Part shown: in pieces, positions 11,745-25,400 of the stretch
Numbering within the stretch: the stretch's first letter is position 1
How the letters are laid out: the number at the start of each line of letters is the position of its first letter
Assembly (NCBI GenBank): GCA_013399305.1
Contig: VXAI01000088.1
Span: 1,799,230 to 1,863,229, forward strand
Source: Rostratula benghalensis
Lineage: Eukaryota; Chordata; Aves; Charadriiformes; Rostratulidae
Direction: 5' to 3'
Length of the DNA: 64,000 bases
Made by a program: the position numbers and the translations under genes
Notes under the pieces: generated by a model
Databases searched by the model: none
Told to the model about the DNA's origin: nothing
Seen by the model: only the letters and a program-made list of their open reading frames with translations

Positions 11745-12841
11745 CTGTGGTGAAGGACAGACTCATAGATAGTGCCAGGAGGATTACTGAAAATTCACTT
11801 TGTTTCCATATCTCAAAAGTATCTGCATTGTTCTCCTGACCATCCCTGCATGTTTCTCTGCAAGCTTCTCACAAATAGAGGCTGTTTTATCATTTCCAGT
11901 TCCCAACATACAAGTCTTTAAGCACAACCTACTGCCATTGTCTTGCATCAGCATGTGTTTGCTACCTGTGATGAAAAAGGGTTTCTCTCTTGTCATTCCT
12001 GGAAACTGAAGTTACTAATGCAACTAAATTGTGTCATCCCTTCTGATTAGTGTATTAAATGGTCCCAATTCAATTTAGCTTGAAATTATTTATGCTGATT
12101 GACATTTATTTTTTTCCCTCTGCTTAGAGAAACTGATCCAGCTCTCAGTGAAGTCCACTGTAACCCTCCCACTGATCGCAGGGGGAACTAAATTAGTCCT
12201 AAAATCATTCTTCTATTCACTCCTCACTCTAACCAGGCATGTTTGCCCTTAGTTTTCTTCCCTTATTGTACACCTCTTCACACAAGGATTTAATTTCCTA
12301 ATAGAGAAGCTATGTCTAATGCTGCAAAGAGCCTTAGTTGCTCTATCTTAACTTACACAGTAAAGGGATTTTTCCTGCTTTGTATGCACACCTCTGTAAA
12401 AAATAAGTGATAATTATAAAAAGTAAAAGCGTACTTCCCACTGGATGATACTGTTTGTGCAGTGCAGAGATTAGCAGTGATGAATGGGTTCTATGCTTTG
12501 AAGGGTTAACACTAATCTGCCAATGTAATAAAACTAAAATGAAAACAAAGTAATGAGTAATTACTGGTAAACTAATTGAAATGAAAATGAAAATCAGTTA
12601 AGTGTAATAAACAGGATTATTCTAGCCTTGGGACATAGTATTTATACAGCCATCAATTAAAGTATAAGAAATTCTTAGCAGAGAGAAAGTGCAAATTTAT
12701 TGATTTTTTTTCAGAGAAAAAAATAACAAGGCAACATATACTATACCATCAGGCAATTATGTTTATCTACTAGAGATACCTCATACCTCTAAAGGCAACT
12801 AAACCATAAGATGTACTCATATACAGATGACTTAATCTTAC
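11745..12841 (-). other. EDIL3: EDIL3 intron between C1 exons 2 and 3
   Basis: This short phase 0 intron of 1097 nt has donor gtaaga and acceptor cacag. It is AT-rich and lacks recognisable repeats. It is by far the shortest of the introns seen here. Confidence 0.95.
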
Positions 12842-12997
12842 CATATCTTCATTTGTGCCTTTTACTTTATACATTGTCCATGACTTCCCATCATTGCTGT
12901 ATGCAATTTTGTAAGATTTTACGTATTCTGGACTTCCAATCCTCTTGGCACCTTGAGTTATAACTCCAGTGACTCTCATCTTCTTCTGCAGGTTTAT
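12842..12997 (-). CDS. EDIL3: EDIL3 exon encoding the middle of discoidin domain C1
   Basis: This 156-nt exon encodes exactly 52 residues with phase 0 at both ends, from [19 protein letters not shown] through [16 protein letters not shown] to KVKGTNEDM. It contains the core beta-strand signature of F5/8 type C domains ([11 protein letters not shown] followed by [12 protein letters not shown]). The acceptor has a run of 11 T directly before cag (bases 13011-12998 on the minus strand), a strong polypyrimidine tract. The donor is ATG followed by gtaaga (12841-12836). A frame continuing as VRLSHLY beyond ATG is intron read-through; the true next residues, VFRGN, come from the exon at 11744. The sequence is almost identical to other amniote EDIL3 proteins. 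Confidence 0.98.
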
Positions 12998-15908
12998 CTG
13001 AAAAAAAAAAAGTGCAATGTTATCACTAACAATCTCAGGCACACAATTCTGATTCTAGATCCCTTTGATTCCTTTGATTAATTAATTTTTTTAAAAATAA
13101 ATAAAAGAAAGGAAAAAATATAGCTGTAGCATTTAAAATATTACCACTATACACTTGCATTAATTCCTTTTTAATTCATTTTATGTACTTGTGAACATAA
13201 ATAAATTTTAAAAAATTGAACTAGAAGCCTATACTATGCTTATATCTTCATGTGTATATGTACACATACGCATATATATTCCATAAGATATTACTGGTAC
13301 ACAGTATTACTTCTATATATTTCTTTCCTAAAAAGGAAATGCAGAAGTGTGGTAATTTGCCAAAGTTTGAACCTTCCTTTCAATTAGAAGCTAATTTGTA
13401 ATCCCATAGAGAGGAGCCTTAGTTAGCTTCAGGTTAAATTTCTTTGTGGAAATAAAAGTATGTAAGCGTCATGTGAAGGAAACAAATAGGCGTTTCCTTG
13501 ACTCCTCCTATATATTAAAGTCATGGTTGAAATGCTGATCCCCAAACTGTCAATAACAAAATATCATTTGCTAGTAACAGACAGAACATTCCCTCTGTAC
13601 TTGTCTGAGTTGACCTCAACACCTGGAAGCAGAAAAGAAGACGTACAGTGTTCACCAATATTCAGACAACCTTAATTTTGCCTTCTTTATACATCTGTGC
13701 TATAGGACAGCCAATTGTATTCTCGCAAAATTCAGCATGTGATATTCAAATCAAGAAAAGCCAGCATCATACGGTCCATCCCTGCAAAGAAGTCGGTCAT
13801 GAAACAATCTGTGCCAATTACACCCCCACCCTCTTGCACTTCCTTCCTCAAAATTAATCTTCTCTCTGCTCTCCAGTTAGTGGAGCTCACCCAGTGTACT
13901 CCCTACTATCTGGGATAGCAGCACCAGTACAGGAATGTGGGGAATCAGGAACAGATCAGGTATCTACTGTCCAAATACTTTAAATTCTTTTATTCTTTAC
14001 ATTGTGGTCTCGAGGTTTTCTCTCACTTGGCAATGTAATTTAGCCTCCTTTAAGGCTGTAAGATGATCAAACTTCAATGTTTCAATATCTTACTGTGTAC
14101 ACGATACACTGGAGAAAGAATTTTATTGCCTTTTTTTTTTTTTTAAGGAGTCTAGCTGTTCATCTGCTACTTGTCTGAAATAATCAGGCTTCTGATATTT
14201 TTATTTTTGAGGCAAAAGAAATTCCATCATAGCTTGACCACAGTTTTCCTTACAAAAATTAATAAACAATCATACAACATTAGAATAAAATCGGGGATTC
14301 TAGAGATTTAGATCCATTGACAGAAGAGAAGCTGCCTATAAATGATCAGATTTCTTACAGGGTCTTTCTCACAGGAAAACTCAGAAACGGTTGCAATTGC
14401 AATGGGGAAAATTGACTCACACCAGGTATAAATTAGAAGGTATTTAAGCCTTCTTACAGTCCTGGGAAACACTTTTTTCCTTTATTCCAGGTTTCCCAGG
14501 AAAAAAAAAAAACACAAAAAGGAAAAAAAGGACAGGTCCAGAGACTACTATCAGCCCCTTACCTACATTTAAAAATGTAGTTAGTATATGACAGTAACCA
14601 GTCATACACAGAGTTTCTGGAGTTCTCTTATGTAGATTTCAGTCTATATATGAAACTTAAAAATGTTAATAAACAGGCAAATAAAACAGTTTTTCATATA
14701 TTTACAAAATACTTAATAAGTAATTGAATACCATTCTCCAAAACCAAATTAAAATACACAGTCAAACAGTAATCAATCATTGATTATTTGCCTTTTACAT
14801 TTACTGGTTAAGTATCTTCACATTTCACTGTTTGGGAATATGAAGATATAATGCAAGACCAAATAATTTCTCTTTGGTCCAATTTTGCATATACCTAGTA
14901 TTCTTTTATCTTCATTCCCAATTTCTCTTATTTTGAGATGATAATCTAGGGAAAGTTTTTTGGATGAGAATTTCTGTGGATTCTTTTTTTCCCTGTTTAC
15001 TCAGAAAGATTAGTTTCTAATGAAAACATAGCTTAAACCACAAGATATTATATTCCCATATTGTCTCCTTTCCATGCCCCAGCTTCCATCTCTAATGCAC
15101 AACCAATCAACCACTGAACTTCAAAAAGCAAAACAATGATAAAAAAACCACCCAACAGTAACCTGCCAAAGAGTGTAATATTATGGTAGAAACTCAGTCT
15201 TGAAAGAAAGAAAAGTCCTACTGAATAAAGGGAAGATTTGGTCAGATAATCATAAAAATGAAACAAAACCAAGCTCGTTTTTAAACGCTCATTTAATAGA
15301 CATATTGTTTTCTCTGTGCTCTTTGAGTTTCAGGATGTGAAAAGTCTGTCTTTGCTACATACCAGCCTACTCTATGCCCTTATCTGGATGTCTGTACATA
15401 TAAGATATACAATTTTATTTACTTCTCTGTTTTAACAGACAGATTCTTTCTGTTTAGAACCTTTCTTGATCAGTACCCATACTGTGAGTCACAAACTGAG
15501 CTTTGGCTTTAAGCAGTTTTGAGCTTGATATAACACAGGAAATAAAAACAGGATACTGTGTTTTGCAATTAGGTCTACATATTGACAATGTTTGCAGGAA
15601 AATCCCAATGAAAGGGAGAAAAAAAAAAAAAAGCTTTCAAATCCCTGCAGCTTTCTTACATACAAAATCCCCACGGGACTAACATCACGCCTGTGGTAGT
15701 TCCTTTCAATGCATATGAATACACCAGGAATTAATTGGCCCTTTGTGTCAGGGTTCTTCTATGTGCTTTAAATTTTTCAAGTCAGAGCTTAGCAAAACTC
15801 AAAATATTACAATTGTGCAATGACTATAATGAAGCAGGAGCTGAAATTTTTCTTTTTTAATGTACTTCAGTGGGAAGCAAAGTTCCCAACATGAAATGTG
15901 AACTAGCT

Positions 15909-15924
15909 CTTTTAGCGCTAAAAG
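15909..15924. repeat. 16-bp perfect palindrome
   Basis: cttttagcgctaaaag is its own reverse complement. It lies within the 16-kb intron. Confidence 0.85.
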
Positions 15925-16805
15925 CATTTTCAAAGGTGTTATGCTGCAGCAATTGTGAAGAAAAACAGCTTAAGAAGCTCTGGTTTGTGGATTTGGATCT
16001 AGGACAGAATGTTATATATTCTAATTACATGGGTGACTGTGCTATAAGCAAAGAAGTGAAAGTCAACAGGATAAGAACAAGAATTTAACACATTTTTTTA
16101 AAAAGGTAGTAGCTTATTCTGTTATAAATTAGTCCTTATCATCACTAGATTAACTGGAAAAAATCAAGGATGATAGAAGATCAATATTATTTTGAGGGAT
16201 TTACTGCAGTAATTTAAATATTAATGCATGGTAAAGACCTCGTGAGAAGAACATAGTTGCATAGAAAATTGACAAAATTACTTACAACCAGAAAAATGAG
16301 ACTGATCAGCCCAACTTAACTTTAAGGTTATTTTGAAAGTAAAGGATTCAGACTTGACACAGACCCTGTCCATGGAGCTCTATTCAGCTCTAGCTCTGAA
16401 GAGGCTTCTGGGTCCACCATGGAATTAGGGTCTCAAGGATTTGGCTGCAGTGTTCATAAGCAGATCAAAATACGCCCGCTGCCTTACAACCTCATGACAC
16501 AAAGCACTTTATGAAACTTGGGTGAGGTGTCATTTAGTACCTACAGGTAATGAAATCTGCCTCGTACAGGTTTTCCATTTCAATGAGGAAATTCTCTGGG
16601 GCTACAATAAAGAAGGAACACTGAATTATCAGGTAAAACTGCATGTAAAGGAAAATCAGTACTCTGACATCGATTCATCTAACCTCGATGCTACAAGAAA
16701 TAGATTATGTCTATGCAATATATGGTGGATGATGCAAAGTCACTGCGCTGATTGCGTGAAAAGCTCAGCCAGAACACAGGCATGGAAGTCGACCAAGTTA
16801 ATAGA

Positions 16806-16985
16806 CAGAATCACAGAATCACAGAATGTCAGGGACTGGAAGGGACCTTGAAAGCTCATCCAGTCCAATCCCCCTGCCAGAGCAGGAACACCCAGATCAG
16901 GTCACACAGGAACGCGTCCAGATGGGTTTTGAATGTCTCCAGAGAAGGAGACTCACAACCTCTCTGGGCAGACTGTGCCGAGGGA
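16806..16985 (-). mobile_element. CR1 LINE 3' tail, minus orientation
   Basis: The plus strand begins with the repeated cagaatca tail unit (cagaatcacagaatcacag). It is followed by gactggaagggacc, catccagtccaatccccctg and gatgggttttgaatgtctcc. This is the reverse complement of a CR1 3' UTR and its terminal octamer repeat. Only about 180 bp are left; the boundary near 16985 is approximate. Confidence 0.9.
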
Positions 16986-19900
16986 CAAGATACACCTCCG
17001 AGTGCTGTATACACCACCAAAGACTGAATTAATGTACTGCCAGCCACTCAGCTCCTTCTCTACCATGTCATATAGCCAAATGAAGCAAAAAAAGCATACT
17101 GCCTCGAGTGTGGTGGTATGTTCAAGAGCTGGGGTATAAAATCTTCTCTATCGGCTTAAAAAGTCCCCAGCAGTTCTTGAAATTTCTTTCAACCTTGCTC
17201 CTTTCAATCACCATAATCATCCTGACTTCATGATTAGACCACTTTTATCATCACAGCAGGTTATAGAGTCATGGCCTTTTTCAACAGGAGGGGAAAAAGT
17301 AACCAGTGTGCTGTGTTTCCTGCTCTTAGCCCTGATTCTGTAGGAGTAATTATCTATTTAACAATTTTCACTAGTGTACTAATGTTTTTGACTGCAATGA
17401 CTCACACAAATCTGTTGCAGGATGCTAAATGATTCTGTTGTCTACACTGATGAAGATGTAGCCAGTCAAGATTTTACTGGAACTTGAAAAAAAAAATCCA
17501 TTTAAGAGAGAAAATAAATAAAAAGATAAATAAAAAAGAGTACTTTCACAAGAGAAAGTGGCAATATGAGCAAGGTAATTTTACAAGTTCCTGTAGATTG
17601 TACAGTGCATCATTCTCAAAGGCAATTCAGAGCCAGTCCTGCAAACCTGAATGGTGTGTGGGCAGCTTCACAATTAGGTGTGAGTAAATGTAGGACAGGA
17701 AGACTGCAGGGAATCACTTCATGCTTGTTTCCCATAAAAATAGGAGGGTGTCTAATAAACAGTCCAAAGAGCTCCACAAAATAAAGATCAAATATAATTT
17801 TCCAGCATACTTAACAAACTTTAGAACTGTAGAAAAAAGACTAAATGTCACAGTTGTAATATGTCAATGCAGCGGAACAGCAGAGATTAAGGATGGCATT
17901 AGAGAAGAAGCTAATATTCTGCTTCAATTTGTGATCCAATATTAGCATATTCAGTGTGAGAAGCTATGTACTTGACAAAAAAAGACTAAAAAGCAGCAAG
18001 CTTCCAAGAAATTCTCAGATTAAAACCCTTGTGAAGCATTGGGTCTATGGGACCGCAAATGTAGTTTTATGTAGTGAGGTTTCATTCGTAAACAGAAATG
18101 CAGTTTATGGAGAACTATGCTGTTAACCTGTTTCGGTTATGAGATAAAATAGCATTGCTATAAATAATTCTCCATTTTTTCTAGCAAGAAGTATATGAAT
18201 TTTCACTAATACTCACTATTACTCATATAACAATAGGGTTGAATGAGGGATCAAGGTTATACTGGCATTCAAAAATTTTATTACAGGAACCCTCCCCTGT
18301 TGATTGCATCAGTTTTTGAAGGACTAAAATTTAACATTTAAATATATTTTTTTTTAAAGTCATAATCCTGATAAGCCTAGAGAGAAAACACCCACAGAAA
18401 CATTTTCAGGTTGAAAATAGGGACACTTGCCAAAGGAAATGTAATAAACTCAGGAGAGGAGTAACCTAAAGTGATTCCCACAATACTGGGAAATTTAGCA
18501 AAACTGAATGCACCCTCCCGTTTCCCTTTCCATTCTCAAGCAACAGAGGCCCTGAGCATGACTGAACATTGCTGTTTCACCCTGATGTCACATCAAAAGC
18601 AAGGGGCTGCAGAGCAGGACTGTGCATGTGATGAAGTTCCAGAAGGTCAGAGCAGGTCAGTTACTATTATCTTCCCCATTGCAAAGCATCTCTGGCACCT
18701 GGACATAAGGTGCTGATATATCTTGCCTGTCTGTGGCTTTTTGTTACTCTTCTAATCAGCACTGTCAGCAGACCTTCCCCATATTGAGTTGAGGGCATTA
18801 ATGCAGTCAGCATAGCAGCAGTGATATGGGTTTTAACTAGCATCCAGATTAGTTAGCGCAGTGATTTATCCGCAGTAGCACTCCAGCTGTTGATGCCATT
18901 CTGGAAGGGGGTTTATTACATGGAGAAAAGCCAACATGTTTTATCTTATAATTGTGATAGTCAGGGAGAACTAACAAGGTCATTTGCTATAGGTCACTTC
19001 ACAAATTCCTAACATGGTTGTGGGATTGAACCTTGCAGACAAACCAATTAAATACCCAGTTAGTTCTGATCCCAGGTCCTTTTTGTTTCACTGTTGTGGA
19101 TGCAGATCCAGAAAAGCCTCCTCTCAAACTTCATTACTAAATCCCCTGGAAACTCATCTTCCCAATACTGTTTTTTCCAGAGTGACTCCTCGGTCTATCA
19201 GACCTTATGGTAGCAACAAATATCTCTCAGGTCTTCCCTGGTACTCATGGCTTAGCCCCAGCCAAACATCTAAAAGCAACTATCACCTTTACTATCTTCA
19301 GTTAAACTACTTACAGGATTCAAATTAGGCATGCTGAATCAGAGATGCCAACTGGTCCACTAATTTAATTTGCTTTTCTGTGAAAGGACCAGAATACAGA
19401 TTAAACCCTACTTGCATGGAAAATGGTAACACAGGGATTGTTTGGCCCATGCAATACTAATGGGGAGGAGCATATATTATGAATATTACCAAAAAACACT
19501 CACTTAATTTGGCTTTTGTTGAGAACTTTCACTTTATACCTCAGAGAGTTTACATAATTAGACAGACTAAAAACTTGCTTGGTCTGTTTCTTCTTATTAT
19601 TAAGTCATTATTTTAGTCCCAAAGGTAGTTGTTATGAATGCCATTAACTGGATGATATGAATTATTCAAATACTGGCATATTTAGACTGTCATTTCAAAA
19701 AGAGGCCTATAATCAATCTCACGTTGTTCAGAGGTTTGTAGCCCTGTAAAATTTCATCTCATTTACAAAGTATTGATTAAATGGGTATTCACTACCTGCA
19801 ATTTAAGGTTAGCTGAGAAACACTGAGGTCGTTCACTGGTATTATTAATTCTTTCATATACCCTGAACCTTTGAACACTTGTCCTGTCTTTGGCATGCTA

Positions 19901-22419
19901 ATGCCTCCCAGAAAGTACTTCCCCAAAATGTCTAGAATTTTTCTTAAAGTATCGGTCAAAAATGTGTAAATAAAAATGTCATAGAAAATAGCTGTATGTA
20001 TTCCCACTGGTAAAGTAGCTTCATCAGTAGCTCCTAGAGGTCAGAAAACAGGATTATAGACTAAGGCCACAGAAACAAACATGCACTCTTCTTTTAATCC
20101 TACATTAAACCCCTCTTCTTTAGGGAATAGAAGTAAATTCAAAAGGTATGTTAAAATCACCATGAAAATACATTCAGGGAAAATCCTTAATGTGTTCATT
20201 GCAAATAGCAGAGGTACTTTCTATTGCACCATTTCCATTTGTTTTCAAAGCACTTTGGTAGATGCAGTCTAGTAAAACCTCCAGCAACCAACATGACCTG
20301 CCCTAAAGTCCAACAAGGGCAACTGGGAAGAATTCTCATTCTGACTTCACTGGGCTTTGTCCAGTATCTTCTCAGACCAAGAAATGTTAGGGAAATGTGC
20401 TAGAAAATAACAAGTCTGTTGCCCAGGGAAGAAGTTGGTTTTATTAGCTTTGAATATTAAAGCCGATCCTTGAATTCCACCCATGAATTGAAAGACAGAA
20501 GCTAAAGCTAAAACTACAATTCCAGGGAATGTGCAGGAGATTAGAATCACCTGGCACTGTGAGATCTGGGGTTTTGTGATCACTGCACACTCTCAGCTTA
20601 TTTTAACACATGGAGAAGATAGAGCTTCTTAGTTCCTCCACCAGAAGAAACACAGTAAATGGTCACAGTCCTGTCAAAGGGTGCACAAGCGTGTGCAGAA
20701 AGCACTTAACCATAATTCACTTCCTTGTCTTTCTTTTTGTGCAGTTTATCTACTGAAGTTAAATTCATTAGGACTCTAATGGAAGCGGAAAAGTTTACCT
20801 GAAGCTGATTCCACAGGATCATGGGCTGTGCAATGGGGCAGACTTTCTTTCCTATGTAATTTTGGCTATGTTAGCCTTGGGATATGCTGCAAATCCCACA
20901 GTTCAAACCATGTCTGGATTTTTTGCAAGGAGTCCATGAGGAACAAGTGACACAGTAGTCTGTATTTGCAGACTCCCCAGGAGTAACTACTTCTCATGCT
21001 GTCATGCTTTAGCTACCTTTCTTCTTCAAGTAATGAAATGCAGATTGATAAGGAAATGCAGATCATGAAATAAACAAATTCACCCTCTTTCTTCCTTGTG
21101 AAGATAATGCTAATCATCATATACTTACTTAAAACTTTGTTTTCCAATGAGCCTAGAAACCACTGCCGTCATTTTGCTGCTTATCATGCTGACCTTTTGC
21201 TCTTCCCAATATACCTGCGAGTATCTTGACTAGTTAGTGCAGAGTCTGTTTAGTTGTCAATTTACAGAGAATGCAAAGCACATTAAAGTTCCAGCTGTAA
21301 CTAGGACTTCTGACTGATCTGGTAATGCTGTTGGTAATTAGGACAACTGTTAGGCTGCGTTCATGCTGTGAAAAAATTTGTAGGAGAAAAGACAAATGGT
21401 AAAACAGGAGTAGGTGAAAGCAATCCTTCCCACATATTGTGATCTTTGAGAATAATGTGTTAGTTGCTATGAGACTGGTTGTGTGGGGAGAGAGGCCAAA
21501 GTTTTAGATGGGCACAAGTGGAGTAAAGAGGTAGGTTAGTAAGCACACACAGGGCAGATGGCTTTGTGACTGCTGAAAAGGCTATGCCACTCAATTGATT
21601 TCTCCACCCACAGATGTTATTACAGAAAAGGTGGCTGAAATGATTAATCCCTCCTGAACCTTGAGAAATTGGCTGAAAATTGGTTGAATCACCACAAACA
21701 CACTCATAACATATTTTTCATTATCTCTTCAAATTAATCAATAGAGAAAAAAAATAACATATAAACACGAGAAGTTATCCTTCTGTGAGAATTTCCAATC
21801 ATTTTAATTATCTCTCTATTTCTTATGAAAATACTTTTTCTTTCTACTAAAGTTGACAGGCAATAGATTAGATTAAAAACATTAAAAGTTGCTTGGTTTT
21901 GTAATAGAAAAAGAAAACCTCCTCAAAATCTCAAAAGTCTCATTGAAAGACTCAAGACTTGACCTATGCCTCTTTTATCTTAACCACTCATGGAATAAGA
22001 AGGTTTCAGGAGTGCATGAGTAAAATACGCTCCTATTTCGCTGTCCACAGAATTGATGTTCCACTGAAATTACAAAGTCTGTGAGATGATAAGCGCACAT
22101 CATAATAATTTCAAGAGAAGGTCAAGGAGTATGAGTTTACTCTAACCCTTGTTTTCTGCTGTCTGCTTCCTGTTTCCAACACCCTATATAAAATGGTAAC
22201 TTTTTGCCACTAGCTGTAAAATCAGAGAGAAATAGGCAGGTGCAGCCAAGGACTACATGCTTGCTTCTCCGCAGCTAGAGCTGTACCAAGGCTTTGCCTC
22301 TATCTTCATCCTGCAGATTACTCTTCACAGCTGTGAGCTACCTATACACACAGGAACTCAGGACGGATGTCCTGCTCAGGGTCCATCAACACAGAGGTAA
22401 GTGTGCCACTGTGCCATGC

Positions 22420-22437
22420 AAAAAAAAAAAAAAAAAA
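22420..22437. repeat. Poly-A run (18 A)
   Basis: Uninterrupted A homopolymer within the 16-kb intron. Confidence 0.9.
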
Positions 22438-25400
22438 TTAATATATCTGCATGTTATTTTACATTTTCTTCAACTTTGTTTCCTGAACCTTAGCTGTAAA
22501 GAAGTAACTTGAAACAGATCTTTTCTCTAGAAGCCAAGCTTAGCAGAAGAGTAACTGTAAGTGAGGATCATTTGCTTTGTCAAAAAAAATATGACTTGAC
22601 TGTCACACATCAGCACAGTACAGTACCATCTTATGGATTTAGATGCTGTCCTCCCCACAGGAGGACGCTGATGCCTGCACATCATCCATTATGGATGGTG
22701 AGCCACCACAGAGGCTCTGGGCCATCTCCACCTGCAACTAATTGGCACAAGAATCCAGATGAACACAGATTTGCTCATTTCAGTGTGTCACCACTTACTG
22801 GTTTGATAACTTTAACATCAGGTTGCTCAATGTGAAAAACCATTAAGTCAGAATAGATGGTGTTACAGATTCATGCAACTGTGTTTAAAACTAGTGTTAC
22901 TTCCGTCATTCAGCTATATTACACGGAGTAATTAAGGAAAGGTGGCATGCAGGCTGACAGAGCATGTTATGGATAGTGTTTATAACAGCATCAAGTTTCT
23001 GTTGCCATGGGGTTGCTAACTCTGAACTCACTGCTTTTGTGTATCTGAAATCTCAATCAAAAGTTCTCTGACTATGTCTCTGTGTGTGGGTGTTTGTGTC
23101 TACAAAGAATGAAACTAGGAAATTTAAGACAATATCAAACAGATACCAAGTTATGGGACACAAGGGAGTATCTGGATGATTATACTAGGAAGTAGGCTGT
23201 GGGTCCTTTTGTTTTCTTGTCTGTTTTGAGTTCATAAATTATATCTTTTGCCTGTCAGCTAAATGCATACACATTGAAGGAGAAATGTAGCTAGCAGACT
23301 TTCATATTGAGGTCACTGAAATCAGTGAACTTACGGCAGACTTTTACCAGCTGAAGATCTCTTCTAATTCCTGCAGTTCAAAGGTCCTACATGGCATAGT
23401 TGTGAGAGAATTCAACTGCACTTTTGTTATTAGTTTCTATTCTCCCCACCAAGGGCTTTGAGGTACTTGCTGCCACTTGTCAATATAACCCAAGGAAATC
23501 CTACTACGATATTAAGTCAAATTTTGGATTACTAGCAAAAAATTGCACAGCTTTAGTGTTTTTTTCAGCATTTAATTTAGCAGATTAAGTTTTCCTATAC
23601 AGTTCAAGTCACCTTCCATGATGACTCTGAGGTTGTTTTTTATAAGGTTCACTTGGCCATATTATAATAAGTTGAGAGCTATATTAAGTAATATTAAATA
23701 TTTAATCTACGATGACAGGTATTTTTGGAAGCTGATATAACAGTACTCATGAATGAGGAAATGAACTTTGACAAAATGAATGGTTTGACAGATGGTAGTT
23801 TGCTTAGAGCTCTTACTAACAGATGTTTGAATGAATGTTCTGCAAGACCTCTGTGTATTTTGGGTTTTAACATTTTATTAGCAAATAGCTATCACCTGGT
23901 GTATACTTGCTCTTTGGAAGTTCTTGATGTGAAGATGATTTATTTTTTTTTTTCACCTTGCCTTTCTTAGAGAAGAAATCTCAACATTTTATTGATTCCT
24001 GCTTGGGGAATGGTGGAACTTTATTTTATGTACTTTTTCTTTTGTGTGTCACAGCATTTATGATTAGGTTTGTGACATTCACAGACACACTATTAACTAT
24101 GATGGTATTAGGGACCCCAAGCCCCCAAAATGTGAGTTGGGGAACCAGTGTTGGGTATGACACTACAACTGCTGTGGGAGACACTTGTGTAAAATAACCA
24201 ACAACAAACCTACAAATAAAAACATTCATTCTACCTACTAGAACCAATACACCATTATATTTATGTTTAAAGTCCTCTCAAAGAACCTTCTTAGTAATCA
24301 CTAAACAAAGAACCATTTTGGTTTCTGGAGCAGAAACTAGTATTTAGGTTCTCTCAAAGAACTATCTTAATCATTCTGCTGAACAATTCCTATTTTAAAC
24401 TATCTTAATGTAAACATCATATCCAAGAACACAACAAGAACACACTATTTAGTCCTCACATATATTTTTTATTGTGAATGGGCCGTCCTGAAGGAAGAAT
24501 CTTGTGCTTCGTTTCATCTGGGTGACTGTGGCCACCACCCACGAATCACATAACTGGACACAGCCAGGACCAGAAAATCAGATTTTCCCCTTCCTTTCCT
24601 TAATCAAAAAACTTTCCCTGACCCCTCCTGACTTAAAACATCATCTCTACCAACTCTGCCAATCTTTACTTCCTACCAGACTTCACTGCACACCCAGATT
24701 TTTGCCTTAAATCTGATATCTTCTACCCTGTACCTATTCTATGCCTTTAGTCACCTTCTTGGCTCATTCTGAGACTGTGATGTACTTCTGAGGTTGATAT
24801 TCTTAAGGTCCCTGGGACACTGGCCACCTGACCCAGTCTAGCCTGCCCTGTGATGTAGTGGCAGGAGTCACTGAAGCTCTGCTTTGAGCTCCTTCTCCAC
24901 TCCAGCCTCCCTGATGTAGGTGGTGAAACCATTGGCATGTATTATTTGCAGGACAAAAAGATTACACCTGTTCTACAGGAGAATATACACCCACCTTGCT
25001 CTCTTATCCCTATGAGAACATCCTTCTGCCAAAGTTATTGATATATTTTAAAGGCAAACTGAGACTTTTGGTACTGTAAAGCAGTCCTTATATTGTTAGT
25101 TATAACAAATCATTCTATCCCGCCTTATAGTGTTCTTCATGCATTTTTGGCATATCCACCATGCCTGAAGTCTTTGCGTGTAACAGGAGTAATAACTGCA
25201 GTGATATAAAAAAGGGTCATATTTTATGGAAGGGAAAACAGCCATGAATAGAGAAAAATTGGTTTAGAAATATTCATTTTGGGTAGTGAAACTGGGAGAG
25301 AAAAAGAAATATCTAAGGGTATAAGCATGAAAACCTATGTTAAAAATCACTAGAGAGGAATAACATTTAGAAGGTCCTGCTAGCAGGTTTGCATTAGAGA

